In this document: piece after piece, positions 22,377-33,619 of the stretch
How positions within the stretch are numbered: the first letter of the stretch is position 1
Layout: each line of letters opens with the position of its first letter
Assembly (NCBI GenBank): GCA_963457665.1
Contig: OY735220.1
Span: forward strand, 32,708,469-32,772,468
Source of the DNA: Thysanoteuthis rhombus
Taxonomy: Eukaryota > Mollusca > Cephalopoda > Oegopsida > Thysanoteuthidae
Reading direction: 5' to 3'
DNA: 64,000 nt
The notes under the pieces: generated by a model
Told to the model about the DNA's origin: nothing
The model's database searches: none
The model's input: only the letters and a program-made list of their open reading frames with translations
Program-made: the position numbers and the translations under genes

Positions 22377-22762
22377 GGTTGAGCATACGCACTGGCATTC
22401 CTCGACAACAGGCCATTATACGAGGTTGACATAGCCAGATCTATTTGACAAGGCAATGCAGTGTCGAATCCGAAGTTTTGCTTTTTTATCATACGAGAAA
22501 TCTAAAATAACGCCTTAAAAAATTGCTGATTAGAGATCTCTTATCTAAAATTATGAATTCAAATTTAAATGCAAAATATCTAAATTGGTAATACATCTAA
22601 ATTTAGATGTAAAATAACTTAATTGGCGACACTGAAAGGAAAGTAACCGAAATACTTCGAAGCTGTAGTTTCGTACGACGGACAGAAAATTATTTTACAA
22701 TGTAATGGCAGGCTGCTCTATACATAAAAAAACTCGGCCCTTTCGAAACATCTTTGGAACGA
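22377..22762 (+). repeat. Dispersed repeat B, copy 2
   Basis: CAACAGGCCATTATACGAGG, GCAGTGTCGAATCCG, GGCGACACTGAAAGGAAAGT, ACCGAAATACTTCGAAGCTG and AAAATTATTTTACAATG align with copies 1, 3 and 4. It carries an extra duplication around 22550-22615 (CTAAATTTAGATG-type). Confidence 0.65.
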
Positions 22763-23044
22763 TTACTACCATTATTGAAAATTAATTTTTTAATAAAGTT
22801 TTGGCGCCGACTGATATCAATAACATTATCCTTTATTCTATTAAACGGTTTTCTCTGTATTTGTTTTCTTACTTTCTTTTTTTTATTTTTTTCTCGAATT
22901 TCTGGGATACACACTCTCATATGCCATCCTTTTTAATTGTAGCCCCATCCCCGTCTATCCAGGTGTGTATTTTTTATGAAGGGTGGTGTGTGCAGGCCTC
23001 TAATTTGCCGACTGTGGGTGCGCAAGCTGAATGAGAGAAGAAAT

Positions 23045-23315
23045 CAGTGTTGCCAAGTATGGTTAGTTGGTCATAAAAATGGCTAAAATCGCCTAAATTT
23101 CATATTTTCTATCACTTTTTGATGTTATGAGTATATGTACTTACATATATACTCAGTTAAAGCCAATTTATCAAATAAAATATCCATATACTAGAACGCC
23201 AGAACAGATTATTAATAAACATTGAATATTTACTTTTACCAGATTCAATCAGCTAATTTCATCGGTTAATTAGAAAGAATTAGCCGAATCTGACAAAAAA
23301 TTGCTAATTTGGCAG
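23045..23315. mobile_element. Possible MITE with TTGCCAA ends
   Basis: Left CAGTGTTGCCAAGTATGGTT and right (reverse complement) GTAAGGCTGCCAAATTAGC share a short inverted terminus, and both flanks carry GGCTAAAATCG/TTAGCCGAAT-like words. Weak evidence only. Confidence 0.3.
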
Positions 23316-23386
23316 CCTTACAGATATTTATCTACAGAAAGAGAAATGGGGTGCACCACCTGCACCCTCGACTCAGTAGGCTCCCC

Positions 23387-23388
<2 letters not shown>

Positions 23389-23447
<59 letters not shown>
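23389..23447. repeat. (CT)n microsatellite
   Basis: Nearly 60 bases of uninterrupted CT. Further CCCCCACTCTC triplication at 23557-23590. Confidence 0.95.
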
Positions 23448-23449
<2 letters not shown>

Positions 23450-23599
23450 CGGTGTTTTATTTTTTTCCCTGGTTTTTCTCTCTTCCGATAAATCAATCAT
23501 ATTTTGTCACACAATGATAATGCGACTCCCTTCCATTTTCTCATTCTTCAATCTCTCCCCCCACTCTCCCCCCACTCTCCCCCCACTGTCTCCCCCCTC

Positions 23600-24030
23600 T
23601 CTCTCTATCTATCTATCCATTTATCTCTCTTTATTTTAACATCCTCCCCACTTCCGTTTTCATCCTCTTTTCACCTTTTCAAATTAACTTCTATGTCCTT
23701 GATTCATTCCACTCCTGACTCACCTGCCCTCCACCCGCATACCCATCCGCCTACGCACTAAAAGAATTGTAAACATGGGTGAACTCTCAACCCAAGATCC
23801 CACAGCCACGTACACTTACTTACCCACATGAGCTTACCTTTAGGGCCTACGTGCAACATTTTTATCTGTGTCTTTAGGGCCACGATTTTGATCCGTCTTG
23901 GGCCGCTTCAGTGTTCGAGCCAGTGCGAACGCACACACACGTGTACTAACTCACAAATACATATACTCACTCACACGTATATGTGCATATTATTTCTCAT
24001 GCACACATCATTACAGACGTAGGTACATCA
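23600..24030. other. Unassigned sequence, no gene seen
   Basis: C/T-rich at first, then mixed with scattered CACACA/ACATATA. Short frames only. Confidence 0.35.
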
Positions 24031-24035
24031 ATAAT

Positions 24036-24234
24036 TGAGGGTCATAGCTAGATATTTCGGTGGGGGCTTGGCTCTTTTAGGGGCTCTCCATCATTTAGTG
24101 AGATTTGTTATTGTGCGTCAGTAGAAATGCAGTAAATGAACCACTTTTTGTACATATGTTGGGGCCCCTTCCATTTGGGACCAGGGGATAATTTTAAATT
24201 GCCCCCTCTCTCAGCTATGCTTCTAGTCCAAAAC
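24036..24234. mobile_element. Possible MITE, GCATAGCT ends (repeat F-like)
   Basis: Left GGGTCATAGCTAGATATTTC and right (reverse complement) CTAGAAGCATAGCTGAGAGA form a short imperfect inverted repeat. The CAGCTATGC/CAGCTACGCCCC end also occurs at 56.69 kb. About 200 bp, no coding capacity. Confidence 0.4.
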
Positions 24235-24597
24235 CTAATCATAATAAAAAAATTTAAAAAAAACATTTATTTTACATAAAAATTTTTTTTTCAACATAAT
24301 CACCTTACTTACCAGTGCACTTCATTCAATGGTGTATGTTAATCACATCGATCGAATATAATACAGTGAAAATTTCAGATCAAAATTCGGCTGATAACAT
24401 TATGTCTGGCAGTAGACTCTTACATAAACTCTCACGCGCACACACTCATATTTGTAGACGTACGCACTTACCCAAGCATATACATACATTTTATAATATA
24501 TTCGGTGGAAAGTGAAACGAAGTGGTTGGAAGGAAGAAACAAGTAGAAAAGATTAGAAATCATTAGTAGATGACGAAAGGAACAATTAGAGAGAAAA

Positions 24598-25108
24598 GTT
24601 TGGTTAGTCACCCAATAGAAACCGTCCTGCAACCAATGTATTTTGGTAGCATGTCCTGTTTTGGTAATCATTTGAAGAAAAAAAGAGTGGTCTATGATTA
24701 CGTTTCTTTTCTCGTTTTTTTTTTGGGGGGGGGGGGTTGATCACTAAAATGTCTGGACTTGAAAAAAAAAATAAACAAGTGGGCACAGAGGTATCAATTT
24801 AGCATAAACTCACATTGCAAACTGTGCCCTTTAAAAAATATTGGGGGGGATTTCGAAAAAGCATGAATTTACGTTTCAAAATGAACGAACAAGGCTAAAA
24901 TACTAAAAGGAGAGGGGGGTTACAAAACAGAAAAAGACATAATAAGGGTGTAAATGTTTGAATTTTCTGCCCCCTAGCTCCATTAGTGTGGTCTGCACGC
25001 GTGATACATACATACATAGCCAGCCAGCCGGACCAATCCGAAAACTGAGGAAACCTATGTTGGCAATTTGACCACGTATTTGGTCGACGGTTTTTAATGG
25101 CAGCTATT
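24598..25108 (+). mobile_element. Family A element, copy A5
   Basis: Complete-looking copy: left GGTTAGTCACCCAATAGAAA then CCGTCC; right GGTCGACGGTTTTTAATGGC. Interior has GGTATCAATTTAGCATAAAC, ACATAATAAGGGTGTAAATG, CCCCCTAGCTCCATTAGTGT and CCAGCCAGCCGGACCAATCC. The homopolymer tracts (A, G, T) are expanded. Confidence 0.7.
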
Positions 25109-25233
25109 GGAACCAATCTGGATCAAGTGTTGACGAAAAAGTAAAGAAAAGAACGGATTTTTTAAAATTAAAAATTAAAAAGGTAAAATAGGATGTTGGA
25201 GAATAGATAGTTGAAAAAAGTAAGAAAAAACAG

Positions 25234-25606
25234 TTTCGGTCAGTCGATCAAAAGAAACTCTGACCAATGTATTTTGGCAGCACGTCACGTTAAGGGTGAT
25301 CAATAAAAATGGAAAAGTGGATGATCAACGAATGTCACTTCTCTAGCCTTTTATTGGACAGTGATCACCAAGAGAAAGTCTGAATCTTTTTTAAAGTGTG
25401 AATACTGAGAATAAAACCCTTATCTTAAAACATTTTTAAAAGGGGGTTAAAAAAACAAGAAATTATATTTTATCGAGATATAGTAATAATCATTTTTAAT
25501 TTCCATCCCTCTAGCTCCAATGAGGCATACATAGCCGGCAAGCCAGTTGCACGAATTTAAAAACTGAAGAAACCCACAGTGACAGTTTTGGTGGACACTT
25601 TCTCAC
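25234..25606 (+). mobile_element. Family A element, copy A6
   Basis: Left GGTCAGTCGATCAAAAGAAA; interior GGCAGCACGTCACGTTAAGG, ACAGTGATCACC, CCTCTAGCTCCAATGAGGCA; right GACAGTTTTGGTGGACACTT. Lies 125 bp downstream of A5 in the same orientation. A 103-aa minus-strand frame crossing it is incidental. Confidence 0.65.
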
Positions 25607-25619
25607 AGGAGAAAAGAGA

Positions 25620-26985
25620 GAAGCAATGGAAAACAAGAAAAAGATGTGTAGATATTCAACTGGAAAAAGAAAATTAAAAGCAGGAACGAAAGAGAAAAAC
25701 AGGGATGGAAAAAAAAACAGAATAAAAAAGATGATATAAATAACCAAACAAAACAAAAATAAAAAAACAGAAAGAAATTTGACGAAATCAGGAAAACAAT
25801 TTCCCGCCAATTTACTGATCAATGACCGAAAATATAGCTAAATTCCCTTGATGAGTATTCCGCAGTAAATAGCCTCATGTTTTGCCGCGGGGTTAAACGG
25901 ACTACTTCCGTTGAGAACGTCATCTACAATGCTTCAAAATGGCGAACGAGCGCCTGGTTTCTTGGCTCCTGATAGTTGGAGACAGAGGCAATTTAAACAA
26001 TACTTATTTCTTTATTTATTTGAGAACATCGTCTGCTATTTGACCGATTTAACGATGTTTTCCTTTTATAAGACAGGCAGGGCCACCGAAAGAATTTTAT
26101 ATGACTGTTTACACCCCCGCACATACACTCTACACAAACACCCTCGTCATTCAATCATCCTGTTTCTATCTGCTATTGAACCCTTTTAGCACATCGTACT
26201 ATATTCGCTTGCCGGTAGAGTTAACGTAGGGCTCCTTTTGACCATCTAGGACTCGATGCGACGCGCCAGCTATATGTCAGAGGCCCTGAAAATAGATGAC
26301 CAATAGATTCTTGACGGACCCAATATTTTTTAAACATTTAAAGTGTTAATTGGCTAAGGGGTATTTTTGCCATGGAAGCCACTGGAGAGCGGGGCGCAAA
26401 TCTATTGTCATATTGCTTCAATTTCAATGTATAGCTCTTGCCTATGTCGTGGCCATTTTGAACACTGGTTCTTGTTTAATCACCTAAGTTGAACAACATC
26501 GAATCAGATCATTACTTAAATTAGTGATCACCTAGGAGCACGAGGTACTGTATACTGCTAGTGGCCTTGCGCCAGACTAATCAAATGAAGAATGAACAGC
26601 TCGAATCATTGGGCTGAATGTCTAAAACTTGACTCCAAAATGAGCAACCATATGAATTACTTTTTTCACAAATATGTAAAAACTGTGGTATAGGTTCTCG
26701 ATTCAGACAATAATTTTACTAAACATTTTCAGAAAATTTCACTGACGCCTTTTACATGTCGATGGTTATGTTTGTATCATAATAACTAATTAATTTTCAA
26801 AGCAACAGACATCTTCATCACCACCTCCTCGCAATATGCATCCAGTCGAACTTCCACTGTTGCCATATGAACCTAGCAATCTGTAAAATTATTGCTGAAT
26901 TGGTCTTATAGCTGCAAGAAGTCGGCCCGGAAATTATACAGATGTTTCAAATATCTCGAGAGCAACTTGTATTTACAATGACCGA
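25620..26985. other. Longest stretch without recognised repeats
   Basis: A purine-rich segment to about 25800, then roughly 1.2 kb of balanced composition. The 92-aa frame at 25911-26189 has no recognised domain. If host single-copy sequence exists in this window, this is one of the better candidates, but I see no splice-bounded exon. Confidence 0.3.
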
Positions 26986-26989
26986 GTGG

Positions 26990-27215
26990 CTCATTCTGTT
27001 TCCTGGCAAAACATCTCATCAACCAGGTCTGTCAGCCCTCCAACAGTCCAGTTTTGCGATTTCTGGCTTTCCCTAAAGAAATTTCAGACCTTGGACAAGA
27101 TTAAGGGGAGTACAACCAGGCAGCTGATGTAGATCCCGAAAGAAAACTTTGCAGTCACTTCTGAAAAAAGGAGTGCTTGGATAAGTGTGTGATATCCAAA
27201 GGGAAGTAATTTGAG
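26990..27215 (+). pseudogene. mariner-type transposase C-terminal remnant
   Basis: Translation in shifting frames gives CDFWLSLKKFQTLDK, then IKGSTTRQLM with a stop, IPKENFAVTSEK, and in the next frame CLDKCVISKGK-stop-FEGN. This matches the end of mariner-family (SETMAR-like) transposases: the DFFLFP-type segment after the second catalytic aspartate, the RQLM-IPKE-F stretch and the closing W-KC-----G-YFEGD. At least two stops and a frame shift make it dead. The N-terminal half was not found upstream. Confidence 0.6.
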
Positions 27216-27331
27216 GGAAACTAAAGCGCCACTTACCTAGATAGGCTGATTGATATTAAATGGGCTGGTATTGCCAAGACAGACTTCGTACATATATACT
27301 AATTACTATTACTACTTTTCATATAATCAAC

Positions 27332-27925
27332 ACCATCATCATCATCATCATCATGTCTTTTAACGTCCGTCGTTGGATATAGACCTTCCCCAGGATTCGC
27401 CACGCTGCTCTATCATGGGTGTCGCGGAGCCAGTACTTTCTGAACTTGTCTAGCTTGTCTCTCCATCTAATATTCTGCCAGCCTCGGTTGCACATGTGAT
27501 CTCGGGGGATCCATGTCGTGAGTCGTGATGTTCATCGGTTTTCTGCCATTTTTGCAACATGGCCAGCCCACTGCCATTTGAGATTTGTAATGGATTTTAT
27601 TATGTTTCTGACTCTTGTCTTTTCCCAGAAGTACTATGCTGTCTTGTGGTCTCTCCATGTGAGGCCCAGCATAATTCTTTCATGTGTTCGTTGCATGGTT
27701 CTCAATTTGCAGATCTATCTCTTGGTTAGGTTCCATGTTTCAGCTCCATAAGTGACTATTGGGAGGATGCATTGGTTATACACCCTTCTTTTTAGAATTA
27801 ATGGGATCTTCTTTTTTTCAAGGTTGAGCTTGCTCTGCCAAAGGCTTGCCATTCTAGTGTGATTCTTCGCTTGATTTCTTCTTCTGAGGGTCTCATGGAG
27901 ATTCGTTGTCCTTAGTAGATGTAGT
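27332..27925 (-). mobile_element. LINE 3' end, antisense, with (ATC)n tail
   Basis: The plus strand starts with ATC repeats (27334-27353), then TCTTTTAACGTCCGTCGTTG (LINE 3' end). Minus-strand translation recovers LKWQWAGHVAKM and the preceding RTHERIMLGLTWRDHKTA-like segment in pieces. It extends ~590 bp, further 5' than the other 3' fragments, to CTCATGGAGATTCGTTGTCC, and is interrupted by stops. Confidence 0.85.
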
Positions 27926-28326
27926 GATCTAATACTTCACAGGAAATCTGAATAATAGACAGGGCTATACAGACACACTTCGAATTATTCGCTTTTGATG
28001 TCATAGGATTTCGATGTAATAGGGTTGAGATATTTTTTTTACATATTAATGTAATCAAGTATCATCGGAGACGAAAAAAACATTAAATTTTCATAAGAAT
28101 CTGAAACGTGCAGTTCTGAACAGTACGGAAAATTTTGGTACGAATTGACCATACTAATCGAAGTAAACGTGTACTTATTTTACATACAGCATTTTGAAGT
28201 TGCCTAAATGAAAAATCTGTTTAAGATGTCAAATCTGCAGGTGCTTCGTCGTGGGAGAGCGGCCAGTGAGGTTGCCTCGTATACCATTGTTTTGTTTACA
28301 GATAAAGAAAGACAAAGTTGAAAAAA

Positions 28327-28766
28327 GCGGGTCTGGTTAGTCTTTCAATAGAAACCATCATGTAACTAATGTAACATGGCAGTATTTCGTGTTGGGGTTG
28401 ATCTATTGAAAAATCGAAAAAAAATGGTCATCAATGAATAAGTTATTTCTCTAGTCTTTTCTTGAGCAGTGATCACCGGAAAACGTCTGAATTTTCAAAA
28501 AAAAAAAAAAAGCTTGAATGCTACCGAACACAAGCAAAGAGTCAATTTACCATGGACTAGAACTATAAAATAACCCCACCCACTAAAAACTAATGGAGGG
28601 ACAAGATCGAAAAAAAAAAAAACGCTTTTTAGACATAATATGTAAATGATTGAATTTTCTGCCCTCTAGCTCCATTGGTACAGCTTCAACGCGTAATAGA
28701 TCGATCGCTAGCCAGCCAGAAAAAAACTGAAGAGACCTATGTTGATAGTTTGGTGACAGTTTCCAA
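28327..28766 (+). mobile_element. Family A element, copy A7
   Basis: Left GGTTAGTCTTTCAATAGAAA then CCATCA; interior GTTGGGGTTGATCTATTG, GAATAAGTTATTTCTCTAGT, AGAGTCAATTTACCATGGAC, CCCTCTAGCTCCATTGGTAC; right GATAGTTTGGTGACAGTTTC. The 91-aa frame at 28675-28950 begins inside it and has no recognised domain. Confidence 0.7.
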
Positions 28767-28881
28767 CAAAATTTACAAAATTCAAGTCGATATTCCCTAT
28801 TTATTTATAGATGTCATTGTTTCATTTAAAACTATATTGTTTGATCCAACTTCAGAAGATGCAATAAGAAAATATTTTGAC

Positions 28882-29010
28882 AGATGCCCCCGGGAAAGGT
28901 ATGACACCATCTCTTCTCCACCCCCACCTATGGTTAAGATAATAGCCTGAGATTAGGCTCTCCAGCCCTGGAAAAGTAACCAGTCTTGGAAAAGGACAAT
29001 CCGGATTCCA
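28882..29010 (+). repeat. Dispersed repeat G, copy
   Basis: GACACCATCTCTTCTCCACC, ACCTATGGTTAAGATAATAG, AGCCCTGGAAAAGTAACCAG and TCTTGGAAAAGGACAATCC match 39.07-39.21 kb in order. Confidence 0.55.
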
Positions 29011-29510
29011 AACTGTTGCCAGCCCGCTCTCGAGGCTGGGCTAAAGAGATTGTGTTGCAATCTCTTAGAAGTTGACACAGCGTGCCAACCTTAAAAATCA
29101 ACTTTGGTAGTGTAGACTTTTACCCAGGCTTGAGCACTGAATTCCCTATACATAATAATGATAGCCCACCTAAACCTTATCGACCCTTAACTGCTATAAC
29201 ACATGTCCTTTATTCACCACTTACATGCACACTCACATTCACTTGAAGCAGACACAGTGACCTCAATGTGCACACAATCATTACACAGCCAACACATAGG
29301 CAAGGGCCAGTGATGATTCTTTGACCATGTGTGCTCTAGCAACTCACAATCCACTGAGAAACAACAGTCTCTCATAACATCTAAGTTGTTGATAAAGCTC
29401 TACATGGGTGAAATGCTGAAATAAATGATCATTTGCTTGAGCAATCTTTCCGATGTTGTTGTTTTGTTTTTTTGTTTTTTGTTTTGTTTTTTTCACTCTC
29501 ATACATAAAC
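29010..29510. other. Unassigned sequence, no gene seen
   Basis: Contains AGAGATTGTGTTGCAATCTC, a palindromic 20-mer near 29046. The minus-strand 109-aa frame (29344-29673) has no recognised domain and overlaps repeat D. Confidence 0.35.
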
Positions 29511-29514
29511 TGAA

Positions 29515-29640
29515 AAAACTTATATAAATTGCATTGACAGATATTGGGAAATAAGTGACAGAAGTGACACAAAAAAGTTTTGAAAAAGATTTTCGGTGTT
29601 TAGTGATTGAAGCTGTAAAGCTTTCTAAACTATCTAAAAG
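29515..29640 (+). repeat. Dispersed repeat D, copy 2
   Basis: TTATATAAATTGCATTGACA, GATATTGGGAAATAAGTGAC, AGAAGTGACACAAAAAAG and GTAAAGCTTTCTAAAC; nearly identical to 59.07-59.18 kb. Confidence 0.7.
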
Positions 29641-29689
29641 ACTATATAGTACTGGTAAAAATGATGAGACCATTTATGTTATGGTGTAT

Positions 29690-30580
29690 GGATAAGTGAT
29701 GGAATTGTGCAATCACACTTTTCTAACCCCATTTCTCTCCATTTAACTTTGTGTAGTTCTACGTGATCGACGTAAAGAAGAGCGGTGGCTGGCAAGGTAG
29801 TTACCCTGCAACCGGTAGCAGCCGTTCGAGCTCCTGCTTGCTTGGCCGGTTGCTATGTAAATTTCACCTCATAATTAAGCAATGTAAGGTTCGTCAAACG
29901 GATACGCTACCTCTTGATCAGACGTCAGAATTACGGTGGGTATCGTTAATTTTATACTTGTTTGTTTAAGAAACCAATCTTACGAACAAAAATGTGACAA
30001 TGGCTAACATATATATGTGTGTGTGTGTGTGTGTGTTCAGATCATTTTCTATATCTGTGTCAGGCATTACTCCCCAAATCTATGTACTATATTTATCCCT
30101 CATTTCATTGGCGGGAAACTTCTTAATACTGATAGTTCTAAAACGTAAACAAACTCCCTGCCGTTCCCTGACACTTCTTAATGTTACAAGTTTTCAAATA
30201 TAAAAACGCTCCCTGTCATTCGTGTCATACGTTCGAGAACTTGCAGTATCAAGAATTGGGAGAGATGGTTTTTGCACCGAAATATTCCTTTAATGTGTTA
30301 GAGGGAGTGGCAGGGAATCACAGGGAGTGGCAGGGATAAAAAAAATACTGCAATTGGGATATCGAATTCTGCGGTTAATGATTGAGACACGAATTCCCTA
30401 GAATGTGATATGCGCAGATATTGCCACCACCCAATGTTACTGAGGAAATTGTGGTGGGAATCTCTCGAAATTTAATATAGTAAGATGTTCAATCACGCCA
30501 TTGAGATATGCGATTAAGACCTGACAAATTTTAGGGTTTGTCTTCTTTAGAATTGTTAGAAATTGTCAGTCAAAAACCTG
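29690..30580. other. Unassigned sequence with short internal duplication
   Basis: GGCAGGGA(A/T)..GGGAGTGGCAGGGA units repeat at about 30306-30337, and GTTCTAAAACG/CTCCCTGCCGTTCCCTGAC has a partner CGCTCCCTGTCATTCGTGTC 60 bp on. The inverse relation between the two sites hints at a small hairpin element. No gene recognised. Confidence 0.35.
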
Positions 30581-30582
30581 AC

Positions 30583-31005
30583 AAATAAAACCGTCAACGC
30601 ATGTTTCTCTAGTTTTTGAGAGGGTTTGGATGGCTGGTCGGCGGCCTATCTATTTATGTTTGGGTCATGCATTCAGTCCTCACCAATGGAGGATGAAAAA
30701 TTAAATATTCACTCCTTATGTCAACGAACAAAAAAAACTTCTTTTTTTGTTTTGTGGGAAAAAAAACCTTCAATAAGCTTTAATTGGTGGTTCATTTTGT
30801 AATGTAAATTCAGGCAAAATTGGTCCCTCAGTTTGTGTCCAGCAGTGTTTACGGTTGCTTTTTAGGAATCAGGGCTTTTTTTTAGAGACCATCGCCCCCT
30901 GAAAGACAAGAGAAGTAACTCATCCATTGATCACCCTTTTTTCCAACTTTTTAATTGATCATCCCCAATATGGTATGCTAGTAAAAGACTTACCAGACTA
31001 TACTG
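30583..31005 (-). mobile_element. Family A element, copy A8
   Basis: Plus-strand order: AAAACCGTCAACGCATGTTT (right end), GGATGGCTGGTCGGCGGCCT, CACCAATGGAGGATGAAAAA, TCACTCCTTATGTCAACGAA, AATGTAAATTCAGGC, GTGTCCAGCAGTGTTTACG, AACTCATCCATTGATCACCC, then the degenerate left end AAGACTTACCAGAC. Confidence 0.65.
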
Positions 31006-31009
31006 TTTT

Positions 31010-31780
31010 ATCTTTTTACGTTTTGTTTTCTTTCTACCATTCTTGTTTTCCTACCTTTAATCCAATCAAAACTTTCTAAACAAACCTTTTAAGGTGCATA
31101 AATCCTGAGTCTCTAGTCACAGATGTTGAAATGAATCATAAAACAGGATTAAAACTCATGTTTTTCCAAATTTATGCACATTTTCATAACAATCAACCAT
31201 AAATCTATAAAGACCAATGGCATCAAATTTGATGGTTTATTTATTTATCTGCTCAACCCAAAGAGTCACACTGGAAACATAAGTTTTACTCTCTTTCTCT
31301 TTTTATTCAGCTTTAAAGAGAGGAAGAGAGTGAAATATATCTCTTCCTCACTTTAAATCAGATTAATTTTCTTCATGTTAGTCTCAAACTGAGTTAAAAT
31401 GCTGTTCGAAAGAGTTAGAGAAATATCTTTCCTTAGAAACGCTCCTTAACAAATCAACTCCCTAAAAATGTACGTTTTTTGAACGGTGTCCGAGAAAATA
31501 AAATATCCCAAAATGCTAATTTATCCATAGATAACATTAAAAAAATTCTTTAATCTTTCAAGGGTGCTATTATAGTATATATACATATATATTGAAAATT
31601 TACTCATCGCCAGGATGAATAACAAGGAAGTGGATATTTTTGCCTACACATATTTCTTGTTCAGTCATGTGATAAGAACTAATTTTTTCGTTTTCTCCAT
31701 ACTATGATAACTTTATCATCTGCACTTGTACAAGCCGATAGGATCTCATTTTGTCAAACTTCTACAACTGAGTGTTTACT
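31010..31780. other. A+T-rich unassigned sequence
   Basis: No gene-like frame and no clear repeat relationship to the rest of the window. Confidence 0.35.
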
Positions 31781-31794
31781 TTATTTTCGTATCT

Positions 31795-32045
31795 AGCAAC
31801 AATGATGGGTGACAATGAATGACAACGGTGATGGAGTACAATGACGGATGACAATGACACTAGCAAAACCAGTGACGTCATGCACGAGTAACAGTGACAC
31901 TATGACGTAGGCAAAAACTCATGACGAACTTACACCCACTCCTAAAAGCCACCTCTTACTGTATGGAGGAATGAATTTTGTTTTGTTTACAGTTTAGATT
32001 TAGATGAAGCAAGGGTCAGTGACCCTGGCGTAGCCAAGCTTGTTT
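31795..32045 (-). mobile_element. SINE-like repeat H, copy 1
   Basis: Ends on plus with AGCAAGGGTCAGTGACCCTG then GCGTAGCCAAGCTTGTTTA. Its partners are at 55.43 kb (AGCGCAGCCAAGATTGTTT), 63.21 kb and, inverted, 47.83 kb (CAAGCCTGGCTGCTGCAGGG). The section 31800-31900 also holds degenerate GATGACAATGA tandem units. Confidence 0.5.
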
Positions 32046-32097
32046 ACCGTATTTTTCGCGACGTACACGTCATAGCAGTCTTCTAAAAGAGATATAC

Positions 32098-33001
32098 GGG
32101 ATATACAGTGAGTTTGAGAAGTATTCAATACTTTTCAAAAAGTTTGTTTCATCATGATTACACAACTTAAAAGTTGACCGAATTTTGACAAAAGATTTCT
32201 GATTTTTTAACATAAGTTTTCAGTGCTCAATTTTGGTCAAAACGTTTTCTTTACTTTTGCATTTTTGAATCTTCCGTTCAAAATTATGTCAATGCTGAAC
32301 GTGAATAAGGAGGTCAAAATGATTTTTTTTGCATTTACTATATATATCCCACCAGTTGGGATAATCGTTTTGTTTTTTTTTTGTTGTTGTTGTTGTTGTT
32401 TTATGTTTGTATTTTCAAATCTTTAGTCGAAATTATGTTAATGCTGAATGTGAGTATGGACGTCAAAATTAATTTTTTGAAATGTATCGGATACTTTTTG
32501 TACTCACTGTATATATATCACCAGCTGGGATAATCATTTTTTGTTGTTCTTTTCTTGTTTTTGTTTTTTTGTTTGTATTTTTAAATCTTTGGTCGAAATT
32601 ATGTCAATGCTGGATGTGTGTAAGGACGTCAAAATTAATTTTTTTGTAATGTATCGGATACTTTTTGCATTCACTGTATATATCCCACCAGTTGGGATAA
32701 TCGTGTTTTTTTTGTTTTTGTTTTTTTGTTTTTTGTTTTTTTATGTTTGTATTTTTAAATCTTTGGTCGAAATTATGTCAATGCTGGATGTGAGTTAGGA
32801 TATCAAAATGAACTTTTTGAAATGTATCGGATACTTTTTGCATTCATTGTATATATACCACCAGTTGGGATAATCGTTTTCTTTATGTTTGAATTTTTAA
32901 ATCTTTGGTCGAAATTATGTCAATGCTGGATGTGAATAAGGATGTCAAAATGAATTTTTTGAAATGTATCGGATACTTTTTGTATTCACTGAATATATCC
33001 C
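32098..33001. mobile_element. mariner-like MITE with amplified 3' segment
   Basis: Left end GGGATATACAGTGAGTTTGA, then GAAGTATTCAATACTTTTC. Right end, reverse complement, GGGATATATTCAGTGAATAC then AAAAAGTATCCGATACATTT. TACAGTGAGTNNAAAAAGTAT ends flanked by TA are typical of Tc1/mariner-class elements. The right part is tandemly repeated: AATTATGTCAATGCTG recurs at 32282, 32431, 32597, 32771 and 32913 (periods 149, 166, 174, 142). Four units carry the terminal motif GTATCGGATACTTTTTG followed by CACTGTATATAT and a CCAGTTGGGATAATCG block, with a T/GTTT tract of varying length. The small frames over the array (67-165 aa) are the same unit translated repeatedly. Confidence 0.7.
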
Positions 33002-33002
33002 G

Positions 33003-33615
33003 GCAGTTGGAGAAATATCGGAATATATATGTCCCTGGGATTTCGAAAAAGTTCAACGACTTTAGCTTTAATTTCTATTTTAAAAAGTGTTTCTATTCTA
33101 GGAGAGTTGTGATAATTTTTCTCCACTCCCCAATTTTCTCCATTCAACACAGTCATCTGAACTGTTTCCACTTCGCCATTTACAAAAGTACCTCAAGAGC
33201 CACTTTCATCGTGTCTATCCGCTGGTCTTCTGGGGAAAAAAAGAAAAAAAGCATCCGCCTGGCTTCCGATATTTTCAAAACGAGGCTTGTGATGGTGGCG
33301 AATGTTCTGGTCTCTTCAGAAGCTCTGTCTTATCAGCTGTCGCCAGACAGGGTCCTCGTCCGCCTCGTGGAACAACCGGTGTGCAGAAAATTCCTCGGTT
33401 AAAAGAATGAAATAGGAAAAGAAAAAAAAAAGGTTCAATGAAAAAAAAAAAAAAAAAAAGCTTGAATCAAGGAGCGGTAGGACACAGAAAAAAAGTTGGA
33501 GACATATTGCTGTAATAATGGCGCCGAATTGACGCTCAATGGATTCTACATCACAAGCTTTACGCGAAAGGCTATCGAATGGAGAAAAATTGAACGAAAC
33601 CATGAATATAAAAGC
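33003..33615. other. Unassigned sequence, no gene recognised
   Basis: The 165-aa frame begun in the preceding array (32905-33402) extends to 33402 through non-repetitive sequence with balanced codon composition, but no domain is recognisable, and its start lies in a transposon end. Poly-A tracts at 33425-33460. Confidence 0.35.
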
Positions 33616-33619
33616 AAAT

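Noticed and set aside
29994-30203. 69-aa frame with a hydrophobic stretch like a receptor transmembrane segment
   Set aside because: Begins in a TG microsatellite, is very short, and has no family-specific residue beyond a generic hydrophobic run.
32905-33402. 165-aa open frame
   Set aside because: Starts inside the amplified mariner-like array and passes out of it; no domain recognised.
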